Counted from the first letter of the stretch, positions 9,365 to 16,381 are shown. The stretch: DNA of 40,746 bases from Gammaproteobacteria bacterium CG11_big_fil_rev_8_21_14_0_20_46_22 (GCA_002796245.1 PCWT01000031.1:11139-51884); one strand, 5' to 3'. Program-made: numbers and translations. Notes: generated from the letters alone by a model not told the origin.

Positions 9365-9449
9365 GTAGCCTGAGTTGAAATGCGAAGCATTGATAACCCG
9401 GGGAAATCAAACCCGGATTATCACGCCTTCGGCGTTCAATTCAGGCTAC
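9365..9449. repeat. REP palindrome, full copy
   Basis: This 85-bp element begins GTAGCCTGA and ends TCAGGCTAC. It has two internal hairpins (AATGCGAAGCATT and ACGCCTTCGGCGT) around a central AACCCGGGG/CCCGGATT pair, giving a cloverleaf-like palindrome. A run of seven T follows immediately. A close copy lies at 36365-36450 and diverged or partial copies lie at 11626, 14664, 17779 and 29563. Confidence 0.85.
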
Positions 9450-9498
9450 TTTTTTTGTATCTATGTAGAGCATCGCGACGACGGATCAACCCTGGCGG

Positions 9499-9765
9499 TT
9501 AAGATGCGTCGTTATCAGCCGAATTGAGATTACCTGCGTTCTGAGGTGGATTTGTTATAAAGGTATCTTGCGTATCCCACATCCCCAAAACACCGGGTGA
9601 AACGGGTACTGGCGGTGGTGTTATTTCACTGTCGGCCAAGCTACTACCTTCATGAGTAGCGCTATTAGCACTGATCTCATGAAAAGCCGCCTTGGGTTTT
9701 TGCACTGTTGTCGCCAGCGCGCAACTGAAACCTAAAAGCCCTGCAAGACAATACCCAAAAACAAT
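9499..9765 (-). pseudogene. 5'-truncated gene for a small secreted protein
   Basis: The minus-strand reading frame is open from 9765 to the stop at 9499. It begins with a hydrophobic segment (VFGYCLAGLLGFSCALA) like the end of a signal peptide, then an acidic, Pro/Asn-rich region of ~70 residues. There is no ATG, GTG or TTG with a ribosome binding site before the hydrophobic stretch, and a stop lies at 9766-9768. A GTG at 9705 would give a 68-residue product without the signal. The 5' end seems lost where it meets an unrelated plus-strand fragment. The function is unknown. Confidence 0.5.
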
Positions 9766-9863
9766 TCAATGAGTTAGGCAGTCAAGTTAAGGCTATTCAG
9801 CAAGGTTTGCAGCAAATCCAAAACCCCAATGCCACCACAAGCAGCGGTAGCACAAATCAATAG
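9729..9863 (+). pseudogene. C-terminal remnant of a coiled-coil protein
   Basis: The plus-strand frame reads 44 codons, rich in Gln, Leu and Asn (LKALQDNTQKQFNELG..., then VKAIQQGLQQIQ), and ends with Thr/Ser residues at a TAG (9861-9863). It looks like the amphipathic C-terminus of a larger protein. A stop at 9726-9728 precedes it and no start is present, so only the 3' end survives. It overlaps the truncated minus-strand gene, which marks a rearrangement junction between about 9729 and 9765. Confidence 0.4.
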
Positions 9864-10013
9864 TAGCAACCGTCTTGGGTAGCAACGTCTTTGCGAGGAG
9901 CGAAGCGACGAAGCAATCTCCAGGTTAATGAAATAGATTGCCGCGCTCACTGCCGACAACAAGCCTGTGGCTGCGATGGCCAACACGGTCAATTTGAATT
10001 TAAATGAACTCAC
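9774..10013 (-). pseudogene. Secreted-protein gene broken by a palindromic repeat
   Basis: A good ribosome binding site (AAGGAG) precedes a GTG at 10013. The first ~20 codons (SSFKFKLTVLAIAATGLL) encode a signal peptide like that of the protein starting at 15883: both share the DNA stretch TCATTTAAATTCAAA. From about codon 20 on, the frame is merely the translation of the palindromic repeat and of the antisense strand of the coiled-coil remnant, ending after 79 codons. The original gene body is gone. The shared 5' end suggests that a paralogue of the 15883 gene once stood here. Confidence 0.6.
9862..9954. repeat. GCGAGGAG-type palindromic repeat, copy 1 (truncated)
   Basis: This copy has the shared leader GTAGCAACCGTC...GGGTAGCAAC and the core starting GTCTTTGCGAGGAGCG at 9887. 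It is cut near 9954, lacking the final CGTTCGCTCGCAATGAC of full copies. It abuts the signal-peptide fragment of the gene starting at 10013. Confidence 0.8.
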
Positions 10014-10085
10014 AACAAAACTCCTTACTGTTGTTTAAAACGCTTTCGACATAGCCCATATTGCAACCTCGTTCAAGCCATAATC

Positions 10086-10135
10086 TAGGGCGCGTCCCTA
10101 AATTCATCGCTGGGTTGCAAAACAAGCGCAACACG
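10086..10135. repeat. Solo end of a TAGGGCGYGTCCCTAA mini-element
   Basis: About 50 bp match the left end of the 165-bp element at 31502-31666 (TAGGGCGCGTCCCTAA, then the shared TCGCTGGG and TGCAAA segments). No matching right end is found nearby, so this is a remnant, lying within the presumed promoter region of the gene at 10194. Confidence 0.7.
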
Positions 10136-10193
10136 AATTGTCAAATAGGCCTAAATTCAGTATCCTCGCAGCCACATAACAAGAGGCCTGATC

Positions 10194-11624
10194 ATGTCCC
10201 ATAGAAGACAAAGACAAACAGCCCGCCCAGCGAGTACCACACAAACCAGCCAGTGCCTTAATACACGAGAGCTGCTTGAACGAGACCCCCTCCTTCGGCT
10301 TTACCTCAGCCGGCTATCCAAACAATTGCCGAATTTTCTGAGCCTGGATGCAAACCACCAGCTCCCGAAGATCAGGCCCGAGAACCTACTCAATGCTTAC
10401 GCGGTGTTTCATAACGAAAGGTTTCGGCCTAATTTTCAGGCTTTAAACTCGCGCTTAATAAGCTTAAACGGCTACAATAACCTTGAGCTTTCACAACCCA
10501 TGCTAAACCCAGATGACGTGGCAGCTATCAGCGCACTGGCGCATTGGTTTGATTTGAGCTTTTTCTACGTGATTCAGCTCAGGTGCTTGTTAAACAGCCA
10601 CCCCAAACTACACATCGCTAACACACTGGCCGCTGCTCTAGGCGTACTGGAAACGATCATCGAAAAGTTTCAGCAAAACGTCTTCGCCACCGCCGCAGCC
10701 CATACATTTTTTGATGAAGTCGGCCTATGCCTCGATAATGAATGCCTCTCCTATCAACTCAAAAGCGCTGTGAGTCTAGCTTTCGCCTTTTGTAAAGAAA
10801 CCCGCGAATGGCTTGCACCCCTTAAGGAGAGCTTAGCGGCATCCGATTTTGACAAGCGCCTTAACGATGCTGAAAAAGCACAACAAGCATTGCTCGCTCA
10901 ATACAAAGAAGAAAAAGCCGCCCGACGAGTCAAAACAAAACCAGAGCCAACACCGGGTAATGAGTCGCCCTCCACGCTATCGGATAACAGTGAGAGTGAC
11001 ACAGAAAGCAAAACACCCTCTGCTGCAAACAATCTCAAACCGATCAGTGATTACAAGAGTGCCAAATTACTGATTAGCTTTCAGCAATACAAAGAAGCCA
11101 ATGCAGCCCTTACAAGACAACTAGACCCTTTACCTACCGAAAGAAATGAGCAGCTTTTGCGACAAAGTAAACTGTATCTTCATATCGCTGTTTGTTATCG
11201 ATTATCGGTTCAGACTTTTAGCGACTGCCGCGCGATCTATCAACACTATCACAACGCGTTAGACGCTTTAAGCCAGTCGATGAAATCTCTAAATAATTTA
11301 TCATCTGATTTTTTCAACCATAATACAACTCGACTCGACGCATTAAAACGCAGCATTGAAGTGGAGCTTTATACCTTGCACTCTGCCCTTGAAAAGCTTG
11401 ACAATCGCGTCAGCGATATTGTGGCAGAACATCAAGCTGTGATGGACTATTTATCTGAGCATAATCTACACCGTGGCAATAACATGGGGAAAGCTAAAAG
11501 CTCTAAAACGAAGCTGTTTGATCAAGTTAAAGACTTGCCACCTCAAATTGAAGCATGCATGTCTGGGGTTGTGGCAGAAGCGAATGAAATTGCTTTATCG
11601 TTGTCGGCAAACACCGCGCCGTGA
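10194..11624 (+). CDS. Orphan helical protein of unknown function
   Basis: This 476-residue protein matches no family I can name. It has no signal peptide or membrane segment. Residues 1-20 are basic and Arg/Gln/Thr-rich. Residues ~25-215 are predicted helical with many Leu. A charged coiled-coil stretch (EKAQQALLAQYKEEKAARR) covers ~220-250 and leads into a disordered Pro/Ser/Glu/Asp linker (~250-285). A second helical region with TPR-like spacing follows (~290-476). The design (soluble, modular, repeats on both sides) fits a species-specific effector or surface-associated protein, but that is only inference. The start at 10194 follows an AAGAGG ribosome binding site. Confidence 0.75.
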   Translation: MSHRRQRQTARPASTTQTSQCLNTRELLERDPLLRLYLSRLSKQLPNFLSLDANHQLPKIRPENLLNAYAVFHNERFRPNFQALNSRLISLNGYNNLELSQPMLNPDDVAAISALAHWFDLSFFYVIQLRCLLNSHPKLHIANTLAAALGVLETIIEKFQQNVFATAAAHTFFDEVGLCLDNECLSYQLKSAVSLAFAFCKETREWLAPLKESLAASDFDKRLNDAEKAQQALLAQYKEEKAARRVKTKPEPTPGNESPSTLSDNSESDTESKTPSAANNLKPISDYKSAKLLISFQQYKEANAALTRQLDPLPTERNEQLLRQSKLYLHIAVCYRLSVQTFSDCRAIYQHYHNALDALSQSMKSLNNLSSDFFNHNTTRLDALKRSIEVELYTLHSALEKLDNRVSDIVAEHQAVMDYLSEHNLHRGNNMGKAKSSKTKLFDQVKDLPPQIEACMSGVVAEANEIALSLSANTAP

Positions 11625-11625
11625 A

Positions 11626-11661
11626 TAAACCCGGGTTATCCTCGCGATACTCCTCAACCCA
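11626..11661. repeat. REP palindrome, left part, interrupted
   Basis: The segment from CCCGGGTTATCCTCG to CTCAACCCA lies directly after the preceding gene's stop. The missing end, CAGGCTAC, is found at 13361-13368 after the mobile insertions. The joined sequence would read CTCAACCCAGGCTAC, exactly as in the intact REP at 29563-29595. Confidence 0.75.
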
Positions 11662-11662
11662 A

Positions 11663-11675
11663 TGAAATGGACTCA
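11663..11675. repeat. Left target-site duplication of the insertion sequence
   Basis: TGAAATGGACTCA here is repeated exactly at 13223-13235 on the other side of the insertion sequence. The uninterrupted mini-element at 14723-14872 contains this 13-mer only once, at 14724-14736. Confidence 0.8.
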
Positions 11676-11763
11676 GTAATTCCCGCTAACTAAAGAACCC
11701 CTTGCCAAATAAGGGTTGTAAAGGCATTCTCATTTTATTTTTCGCAACAATGAGGATGTTGAG

Positions 11764-13065
11764 ATGAAGATTAAGCTGCGTAAGCGTCTTTCAGCCCCGG
11801 GTTTGCTTGAAGCCGGCCGTCTACGTTTTTCCAGGATTCCTGATTCGCTTGCTGCTAGGACAAAGTACCCATTAGCGGATTGCCTTATGTCTGCATTAGC
11901 GATGTTTAGTTTAAAATATCCATCACTGCTTCAATTTGACCACAGTCAAGAAGATGAAAAGGTGCGGCATAATTTAAAAACGCTGTATGGTGTGGATCAA
12001 GTGCCCAGTGATACCTATATGCGTGAACGCTTAGATCCCCTGGACCCGGAGCGACTACAGCCGGCCTTTAAGGCCTGCTTTAGTGCTGTACAAAGAGGGA
12101 AGCAACTGCCTTTGTTTTCATTTCTTGATGATTATTATCTGGTATCTAATGATGGTACAGGCATGTTTTATTCAGAGAACGTGCATTGTGAGAACTGTTG
12201 CATAAAGAAGCACCGCAAGGGCGGCGAAAGTTATTATCATCAAATGATGTGCGCTGTGATGGTGCACCCCCGTCAATCGACGGTGTTGCCAATGACGATG
12301 GAGCCGATTCTTAAGCAAGATGGCGTGACCAAAAACGATTGTGAAAGAAACTCGTCAAAACGCTTATTAACGAAGTTACGTTGCATGCACCCCAAACTTA
12401 AGATGGTCATTGTAGAGGATGCGCTGCATAGCAATGCGCCTCATATTAGCCTGCTTAAGGAATTGGGTTATCAATATATTATTGGTGTGAAACCTGATGG
12501 CAACAAGTGGTTGTTTGACTGGGTCAATGCGGGTGGCTGTCAAACGAAGCAGATGAATCGGAAGGGTTTTCAATATGAGTTTCGTTGGTTTAATGATGCG
12601 CCACTGAATGCATCGCATGAAGACCTTCGTGTTAATTTTTTCGAATGCAAAGAGACCTCCCCTCAAGGAAAAACTCAAACGTTTACTTGGATTACAGGAT
12701 TTCATATAACAGAGGCGAATGTTTATGAATTAATGAAAGGCGCACGCGCTCGGTGGAAAATAGAGAACGAGACTTTTAATACGTTGAAGACACAAGGCTA
12801 TCACTTTGAGCACAACTACGGGCATGGTTATCAAAACTTGAGCACTGTTTTGGCTTACTTAATGATGCTAGCTTTTTTGATTGACCAAATACAGCAACTG
12901 TGCTGCCCGCAATTCCAGGCAGCCCTCAAGAAGTGTAAAAAGCGAACTCGCTTATGGGAGCGAATTCGACATTGGTTTTTAACCTTCTTCATTGATTCAT
13001 GGGAGGCTTTCTTTCAGTGTATCGCGACACCGCCTGATTTCAGGCTCAGCCTCAACTCGGGATAG
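11764..13065 (+). CDS. DDE transposase of the IS4-like element
   Basis: The 433-residue protein has the DDE pattern: D130 in SNDGTGMF, D219 in VEDALHSN and E334 in WKIENETFNTLK. The R-xxx-E arrangement before E334 recalls the IS4-family YREK signature. Cysteines near residues 140-147 (HCENCC) and a basic N-terminus and C-terminus may bind DNA. The ribosome binding site GAGGATG precedes the ATG at 11764. No frameshift or internal stop is seen, so the element may still be active. The exact IS subfamily (IS4 or an unclassified ISNCY group) cannot be settled by eye. Confidence 0.88.
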   Translation: MKIKLRKRLSAPGLLEAGRLRFSRIPDSLAARTKYPLADCLMSALAMFSLKYPSLLQFDHSQEDEKVRHNLKTLYGVDQVPSDTYMRERLDPLDPERLQPAFKACFSAVQRGKQLPLFSFLDDYYLVSNDGTGMFYSENVHCENCCIKKHRKGGESYYHQMMCAVMVHPRQSTVLPMTMEPILKQDGVTKNDCERNSSKRLLTKLRCMHPKLKMVIVEDALHSNAPHISLLKELGYQYIIGVKPDGNKWLFDWVNAGGCQTKQMNRKGFQYEFRWFNDAPLNASHEDLRVNFFECKETSPQGKTQTFTWITGFHITEANVYELMKGARARWKIENETFNTLKTQGYHFEHNYGHGYQNLSTVLAYLMMLAFLIDQIQQLCCPQFQAALKKCKKRTRLWERIRHWFLTFFIDSWEAFFQCIATPPDFRLSLNSG

Positions 13066-13098
13066 CTTAATGCCTTGCGAGCTTCGCGTATTAAGCTA
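13063..13098 (+). terminator. Terminator hairpin of the transposase gene
   Basis: TAGCTTAAT, which includes the stop codon, and ATTAAGCTA form a perfect 9-bp stem around an 18-nt loop. TTTCATTTT follows. Confidence 0.6.
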
Positions 13099-13222
13099 TT
13101 TCATTTTCCACCGCCAAAAAAACAAGTACTTTTAAATAACCAGTCTTTCATGGAGGCTTGCTGGCACCCAGCATTTATATCCACCTTTGACCAATTTAAA
13201 CATTTAAATCAGCGGGAGCCGC

Positions 13223-13235
13223 TGAAATGGACTCA
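13223..13235. repeat. Right target-site duplication of the insertion sequence
   Basis: This is the second exact copy of TGAAATGGACTCA, matching 11663-11675, and marks the right boundary of the insertion sequence. Confidence 0.8.
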
Positions 13236-13360
13236 CCCTTCTTGACCTTAGCGGGTCTTGGCGTCACCCTTTCGGGTTAGATGCCGGATATACAGATGCA
13301 ATCTTTACCTTATTGTGGCCGAGTGTTTTTTATCCTTTACAATGGGGGTGAGTCCATATA
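13223..13360. mobile_element. Mini-element with IS1111-like ends, copy A (split by the IS)
   Basis: Removing the insertion sequence and one target duplication joins 11662-11675 to 13236-13360 and restores a ~139-bp element. Its inverted repeats are ATGGACTCACCC (left) and GGGTGAGTCCAT (right, 13346-13357). They are subterminal: 7 bp (CAATGAA) precede the left repeat and 3 bp (ATA) follow the right one. There is no coding capacity. It is at least 90% identical to copy B at 14723-14872, apart from an 11-bp gap near 13280. The REP remnant CAGGCTAC follows directly. Confidence 0.75.
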
Positions 13361-13364
13361 CAGG

Positions 13365-14237
13365 CTACCTTGTATGGAAAAACCTTTTGAACAGCTGATT
13401 AAACAGCTTTACATGACCTATCCAAGAAAAATGCGCGGCATTGGGTATGACAACGATACGAATGTTTTTTCTATGAAATTGCTGGTCATTTTCAAATAAC
13501 GATACGGGCGTTAAATGATCTTGGGCGCCCGTAATAATCAATACAGGTATTTTTTCAGGGGCCCACTTGGCTTCGTATTGAGGATCAAAATATTGAGACG
13601 CCCAAGCAAACGCTTTGTTGTTATACGGGAGATTATTTAATAGCGCTTTCCCTTTTTTCATGTCTTTCTCCAAAAAGAAATAAGGCGCCATGGCGAAAGT
13701 CAATGATTTGAGCGTTTGATCGCTCGGATTAGCAAAGTAGGCTTTTTGAGCTTTAAGTAGCGCTTTTGACTGAAATGGTTTACTGCTTGTCATCCACTGA
13801 TGATTAGGTGCCGTGTCAATTAACACTAAACCTAACAAATGATGTTGCAATCCTGGCGATGAGAGCGTCAGCATTCCAGCAAATGAATGTGCTACCAAAA
13901 TCACATTTGGCAAGGTTTTTACTGCACTCGCAAGATTTGCCGGCCAGTAATTATAATCGACCTTTCTATCGCCGAGTGTATTCGAACCATCTCCCGGCAT
14001 ATCTAAAAGCCAAGTAGTACCAGGTAAATTAAGCTTATCCACGAAAGGTCTTAAATATTCGCTACCAAGCCCAGGCCCGCCCGGAAGAAAAACCCAATTA
14101 ATCGATCCCTCTGCATTTTGACTCACCTGCTGAAATCGTGCACCCGATTTTGTGTAAAAAACAGTTTCAGAAAAGGCGCTTGTAAAAACAAAAAATAAAA
14201 TAACACCACATAGAACTTGAAATACTCGAGTAACCAT
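13365..14237 (-). CDS. Secreted alpha/beta hydrolase
   Basis: The 290-residue protein starts with a signal peptide (hydrophobic to about residue 23, ending TSAFSE). The alpha/beta hydrolase fold shows the oxyanion-hole motif GGPG at 53-56 (as in proline iminopeptidases), nucleophile S118 in VAHSFAGM, acid D240 in GAQDHLTP and base H269 in NAAHF. The substrate is unknown; esters, amides or short peptides are possible. The TAG stop lies in the GGCTACC end of a disrupted REP, so the last residues may have been altered by the insertion. A plausible ribosome binding site (AAGGAG) precedes the ATG. Confidence 0.85.
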   Translation of the reverse strand: MVTRVFQVLCGVILFFVFTSAFSETVFYTKSGARFQQVSQNAEGSINWVFLPGGPGLGSEYLRPFVDKLNLPGTTWLLDMPGDGSNTLGDRKVDYNYWPANLASAVKTLPNVILVAHSFAGMLTLSSPGLQHHLLGLVLIDTAPNHQWMTSSKPFQSKALLKAQKAYFANPSDQTLKSLTFAMAPYFFLEKDMKKGKALLNNLPYNNKAFAWASQYFDPQYEAKWAPEKIPVLIITGAQDHLTPVSLFENDQQFHRKNIRIVVIPNAAHFSWIGHVKLFNQLFKRFFHTR

Positions 14238-14314
14238 GTTTACTCCTTAATTTATAGCAAGCACTTTTTATCGAGTAGCGGATTCAAGCGATAAGTGCAA
14301 GCAATAAAGCCATA

Positions 14315-14605
14315 TCAACATTCAAACCTATTAGCAAAGCATTCATCATAAAATGATGGCGTAAATTCGTAAATTGTGTATTTAGATACCCCCGCCATGG
14401 TAAAGGGATCTTGTGCAAGGATTTGTTCAAATTCTTCTTTTGACAGTGTTCTAGCAATGATAACGCCACCTAAGTCATTATTTTGCCGCCCTGCAATGAG
14501 TAATTTCTTGCTTTCAAAAAGTGGTTTTAAATATTGATGATGTTTTGCACGATGCACATCAACCTCGTCTAGTGGTGTTAAATACTTTGAAATAGCAATC
14601 AACAT
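14315..14605 (-). CDS. YciI-like protein
   Basis: The 96-residue protein resembles the YciI family (dimeric ferredoxin-like fold), with a conserved His-centred site and small-molecule roles mostly unknown. Matching features are MLIAISKYL at the N-terminus, DVHRAKHHQYLKPLFESKKLLIAGRQ and the late DPFTMAGVSKYTIYEF stretch. A GAGGTAAAGAA ribosome binding site precedes the ATG. It is transcribed in the same direction as the hydrolase, 77 bp upstream of it, so the two may form a small unit. Confidence 0.85.
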   Translation of the reverse strand: MLIAISKYLTPLDEVDVHRAKHHQYLKPLFESKKLLIAGRQNNDLGGVIIARTLSKEEFEQILAQDPFTMAGVSKYTIYEFTPSFYDECFANRFEC

Positions 14606-14663
14606 TTCTTTACCTCTTACGTTTCCGAAAGGATAATGTTTCTCACCTTTACCGTCAATTTGT

Positions 14664-14722
14664 GTAGCCCGGGTCGTGACCCGGGAAGTTCATCTCCGGA
14701 TTACGCGCTTCGCGCTAATCCA
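14664..14722. repeat. REP palindrome interrupted by mini-element copy B
   Basis: It begins GTAGCCCGGGTCGTGACCCGGG and continues to GCTAATCCA. The last CAGGCTAC lies at 14873-14880, on the other side of the mini-element. The restored sequence GCTAATCCAGGCTAC matches the REP consensus end. The left part differs from the REP at 11626, so the two REPs are separate copies. Confidence 0.75.
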
Positions 14723-14872
14723 ATGAAATGGACTCACCCTTCTTGACCTTAGCGGGTCTCGGCGTCACCCTTTCGGGGCGCCATAATATTAGATGCCGGA
14801 TATACAGATGCAATCTTTACCTTATTGTGACCGAGTGTTTTTTATCCTTTACAATCCGGGTGAGTCCATATA
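14723..14872. mobile_element. Mini-element with IS1111-like ends, copy B (intact)
   Basis: This 150-bp element carries the perfect 12-bp inverted repeats ATGGACTCACCC (14728-14739) and GGGTGAGTCCAT (14858-14869). Counting the CA shared with the target, 7 bp lie outside the left repeat and 3 bp (ATA) outside the right one. It codes for nothing convincing. It is inserted in a REP between CCA and GGCTAC with a CA dinucleotide at both borders, the same relative position as copy A. This matches the ends and REP targeting known for the IS110/IS1111 family, but the transposase is missing. Confidence 0.7.
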
Positions 14873-14905
14873 CAGGCTACTCCAGGGTACGTGATGATGG
14901 CGCAA

Positions 14906-14938
14906 TAAAAAGCGCGCTTGAGAGAACCCCAAACGCGC
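14906..14938 (-). terminator. Rho-independent terminator of the gene ending at 14963
   Basis: On the minus strand GCGCGTTTG and CAAGCGCGC form a 9-bp stem with one G-U pair and a 9-nt loop, followed by TTTTTATT. It lies 25 bp after the stop codon of the secreted-protein gene. Confidence 0.8.
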
Positions 14939-14962
14939 GTAAAGAAACGCTTTTTAGACGGA

Positions 14963-15883
14963 TTAAAGCCCGCTTGCGTTGTTGTCAATTAGCTCCCGTC
15001 CATTGCCAGGTGTTGCTGAGCTGTTCGCTGTTTCGTACCTAGGCAACATCCCTCCGTGTTGGCCAACCCGTTGGCCTCGTCCGTCCGCTGCATCGTAGGG
15101 GGCATCGACACTGACACCATCAAGGTTGTCGATCTTATTATCGATCAACGGCAGAAGACCCTCCCCCCCACACTCATCAGCGCAGATGTTAAACTTGGGA
15201 AGCCCAGCGCCTGTTAGCATATCCATTGTCGCTTGATCAGCCGATACCTTTAGCTGAGCTCCCTTCCCCTTCACAGCGTTCACGAAACCGCGAGTAGCCG
15301 GTCTGCTTGCCAGAGAAACGTTACCTAGCCTGACGTTTTGCAGATTGTGGTTATGCTTCACAAGCGCTGTCACAAAGTTAACGACGCTAGTTTGATCTGC
15401 TGCTGTTGCCCCTGGGAGAGCACTCAATGCGACATAAGTGAGCTTATCATCAGCCTTAAGTGCCGTCCCCAGCAGGAATAGCTTTCTCAAAGCCCCCTGA
15501 TTGATCCGCATAGCCACCGCCTTCGGGTTAAGGTTTTTCATAACATCCGCTACCGCCTCGCTGTTTTCCGCAGTCACATCAGCAGACATGAAGCCAAAAC
15601 GAAACGCTCTTGCATCAGGCCCCATAAAAATAGCCATCGCCTCTTGAGGTGCATCAGGCGCGATAACCAAGTCAGTGCGCACATCTTCTCGCTGAGCAAG
15701 ACCACTGGTTTTATATTTCTGCACTAAATTTTTGAGTTGATTCGATCTGGTGTTTTTGTTGACCATAAAGGCATTGAGATTAATTATGGTATCGCTTGCA
15801 GTGGGAACAGCAGACACAAGCCCCACTGAGAGGACTGTTGTCGCCGCGAGGGCCAGGGCTAACCGTTTGAATTTAAATGACAT
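14963..15883 (-). CDS. Secreted protein with LRR-like helical repeats, function unknown
   Basis: The 306-residue protein has a clear Sec signal peptide (MSFKFKRLALALAATTVL, cleavage probably after VSAVPTA). The mature region has recurring Leu/Asn segments such as LTYVALSALPG, NLQNVRLGNVSLA and FGFMSADVTAENSEAVAD, which recall degenerate leucine-rich repeats, although the periodicity is loose. The last ~70 residues are Gly/Asp/Asn-rich with two cysteines (CADECGG) and look flexible. It has its own promoter, an AAAGGAG ribosome binding site and a strong terminator, so it is monocistronic. Its 5' end matches the broken gene at 10013. A host-interaction role is only a guess. Confidence 0.75.
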   Translation of the reverse strand: MSFKFKRLALALAATTVLSVGLVSAVPTASDTIINLNAFMVNKNTRSNQLKNLVQKYKTSGLAQREDVRTDLVIAPDAPQEAMAIFMGPDARAFRFGFMSADVTAENSEAVADVMKNLNPKAVAMRINQGALRKLFLLGTALKADDKLTYVALSALPGATAADQTSVVNFVTALVKHNHNLQNVRLGNVSLASRPATRGFVNAVKGKGAQLKVSADQATMDMLTGAGLPKFNICADECGGEGLLPLIDNKIDNLDGVSVDAPYDAADGRGQRVGQHGGMLPRYETANSSATPGNGRELIDNNASGL

Positions 15884-15913
15884 AACTGTGACTCCTTTAA
15901 ATTATGTCTGTTA

Positions 15914-15941
15914 AGTGTACGCCAAGAAAGCAAGATTGCAA
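15914..15941 (-). promoter_or_regulatory. Predicted promoter of the secreted-protein gene
   Basis: On the minus strand TTGCAA (15936-15941) and TACACT (15914-15919) are 16 bp apart, about 30 bp before the start codon at 15883. Confidence 0.45.
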
Positions 15942-15964
15942 CCGCCCAGACGCCAGAGTAATGT

Positions 15965-16381
15965 CTAAATGCCGGCAATATTCTTGCGAATATGCACCGC
16001 CTCCTGTGGTAAAGCAAAGCGCAAGGCGTGTTTAAAACACGCCATGGCCTTGATAGCTTGTCCGTGACGGCTCAACCACACCCCTTCATTATTCAACAAA
16101 GCGACATTATCAGGGTATTGCGCTAAACCTGCGGTATAAAAACCGGCAACCTCATCCTCGCGCCCTTCTTTTTGGGCCAAATAGGCCGACAAACTGTAAT
16201 ACACCGCGGGCGTGGGTTGAATCGCGCGCAAATCGTTTAATTTTATGTGTGCCAAAGCCCAGTCGCCTTGTCCAATATAATCGCGCGCAAGTTGTGCGTA
16301 GATCATTTCTGATTTGGGCGGTGTATTGGGCGCGCACGCGCACAGGCCCAAGCACAATAACGCCAGGGATAATCGTTTCAT
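15965..16381 (-). CDS. TPR lipoprotein (PilF/PilW-like)
   Basis: The 138-residue precursor has a lipoprotein signal with lipobox LCAC (lipidated Cys16). The mature part contains about three TPR-like units, for example GDWALAHIKLNDLRAIQP and NVALLNNEGVWLSRHGQAIKAMACFKHAL. Its position 9 bp downstream of rlmN matches the conserved rlmN-pilF order of gammaproteobacteria, where PilF/PilW pilots the type IV pilus secretin to the outer membrane. It is far shorter than PilF (~250 residues) and has fewer TPRs, so the pilotin role is uncertain. Confidence 0.75.
   Translation of the reverse strand: MKRLSLALLCLGLCACAPNTPPKSEMIYAQLARDYIGQGDWALAHIKLNDLRAIQPTPAVYYSLSAYLAQKEGREDEVAGFYTAGLAQYPDNVALLNNEGVWLSRHGQAIKAMACFKHALRFALPQEAVHIRKNIAGI

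Larger units (their letters stand above)
11676..13222 (+). mobile_element. IS4-like insertion sequence, 1547 bp
   Basis: The element carries one transposase gene and is bounded by 13-bp direct repeats. Its ends are imperfect inverted repeats: left GTAATTCCCGCTAACTAA and right (reverse complement) GCGGCTCCCGCTGATTTA share 11 of 18 positions, including TCCCGCT. A hairpin (AACCCCTT/AAGGGTT, 11696-11717) precedes the gene and could block transcription entering from outside. A 13-bp duplication and one DDE transposase of ~430 residues fit the IS4 superfamily. It was inserted into a mini-element that already sat inside a REP palindrome. Confidence 0.8.

Noticed and set aside
11764-13065. Transposase as the mobiliser of the surrounding mini-elements
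   Set aside because: The IS ends (TCCCGCT core) and its 13-bp duplication differ from the mini-element ends ATGGACTCACCC and their 2-bp CA border.
13281-13499. Plus-strand ORF of 72 codons across the mini-element border
   Set aside because: It is a chance frame running into the antisense of the hydrolase gene, without ribosome binding site or family features.
14728-15042. Plus-strand ORF of 104 codons starting in the mini-element
   Set aside because: It runs through the mini-element, a REP end and the antisense strand of a terminator and a signal-peptide gene. A related start exists in copy A but diverges at once.
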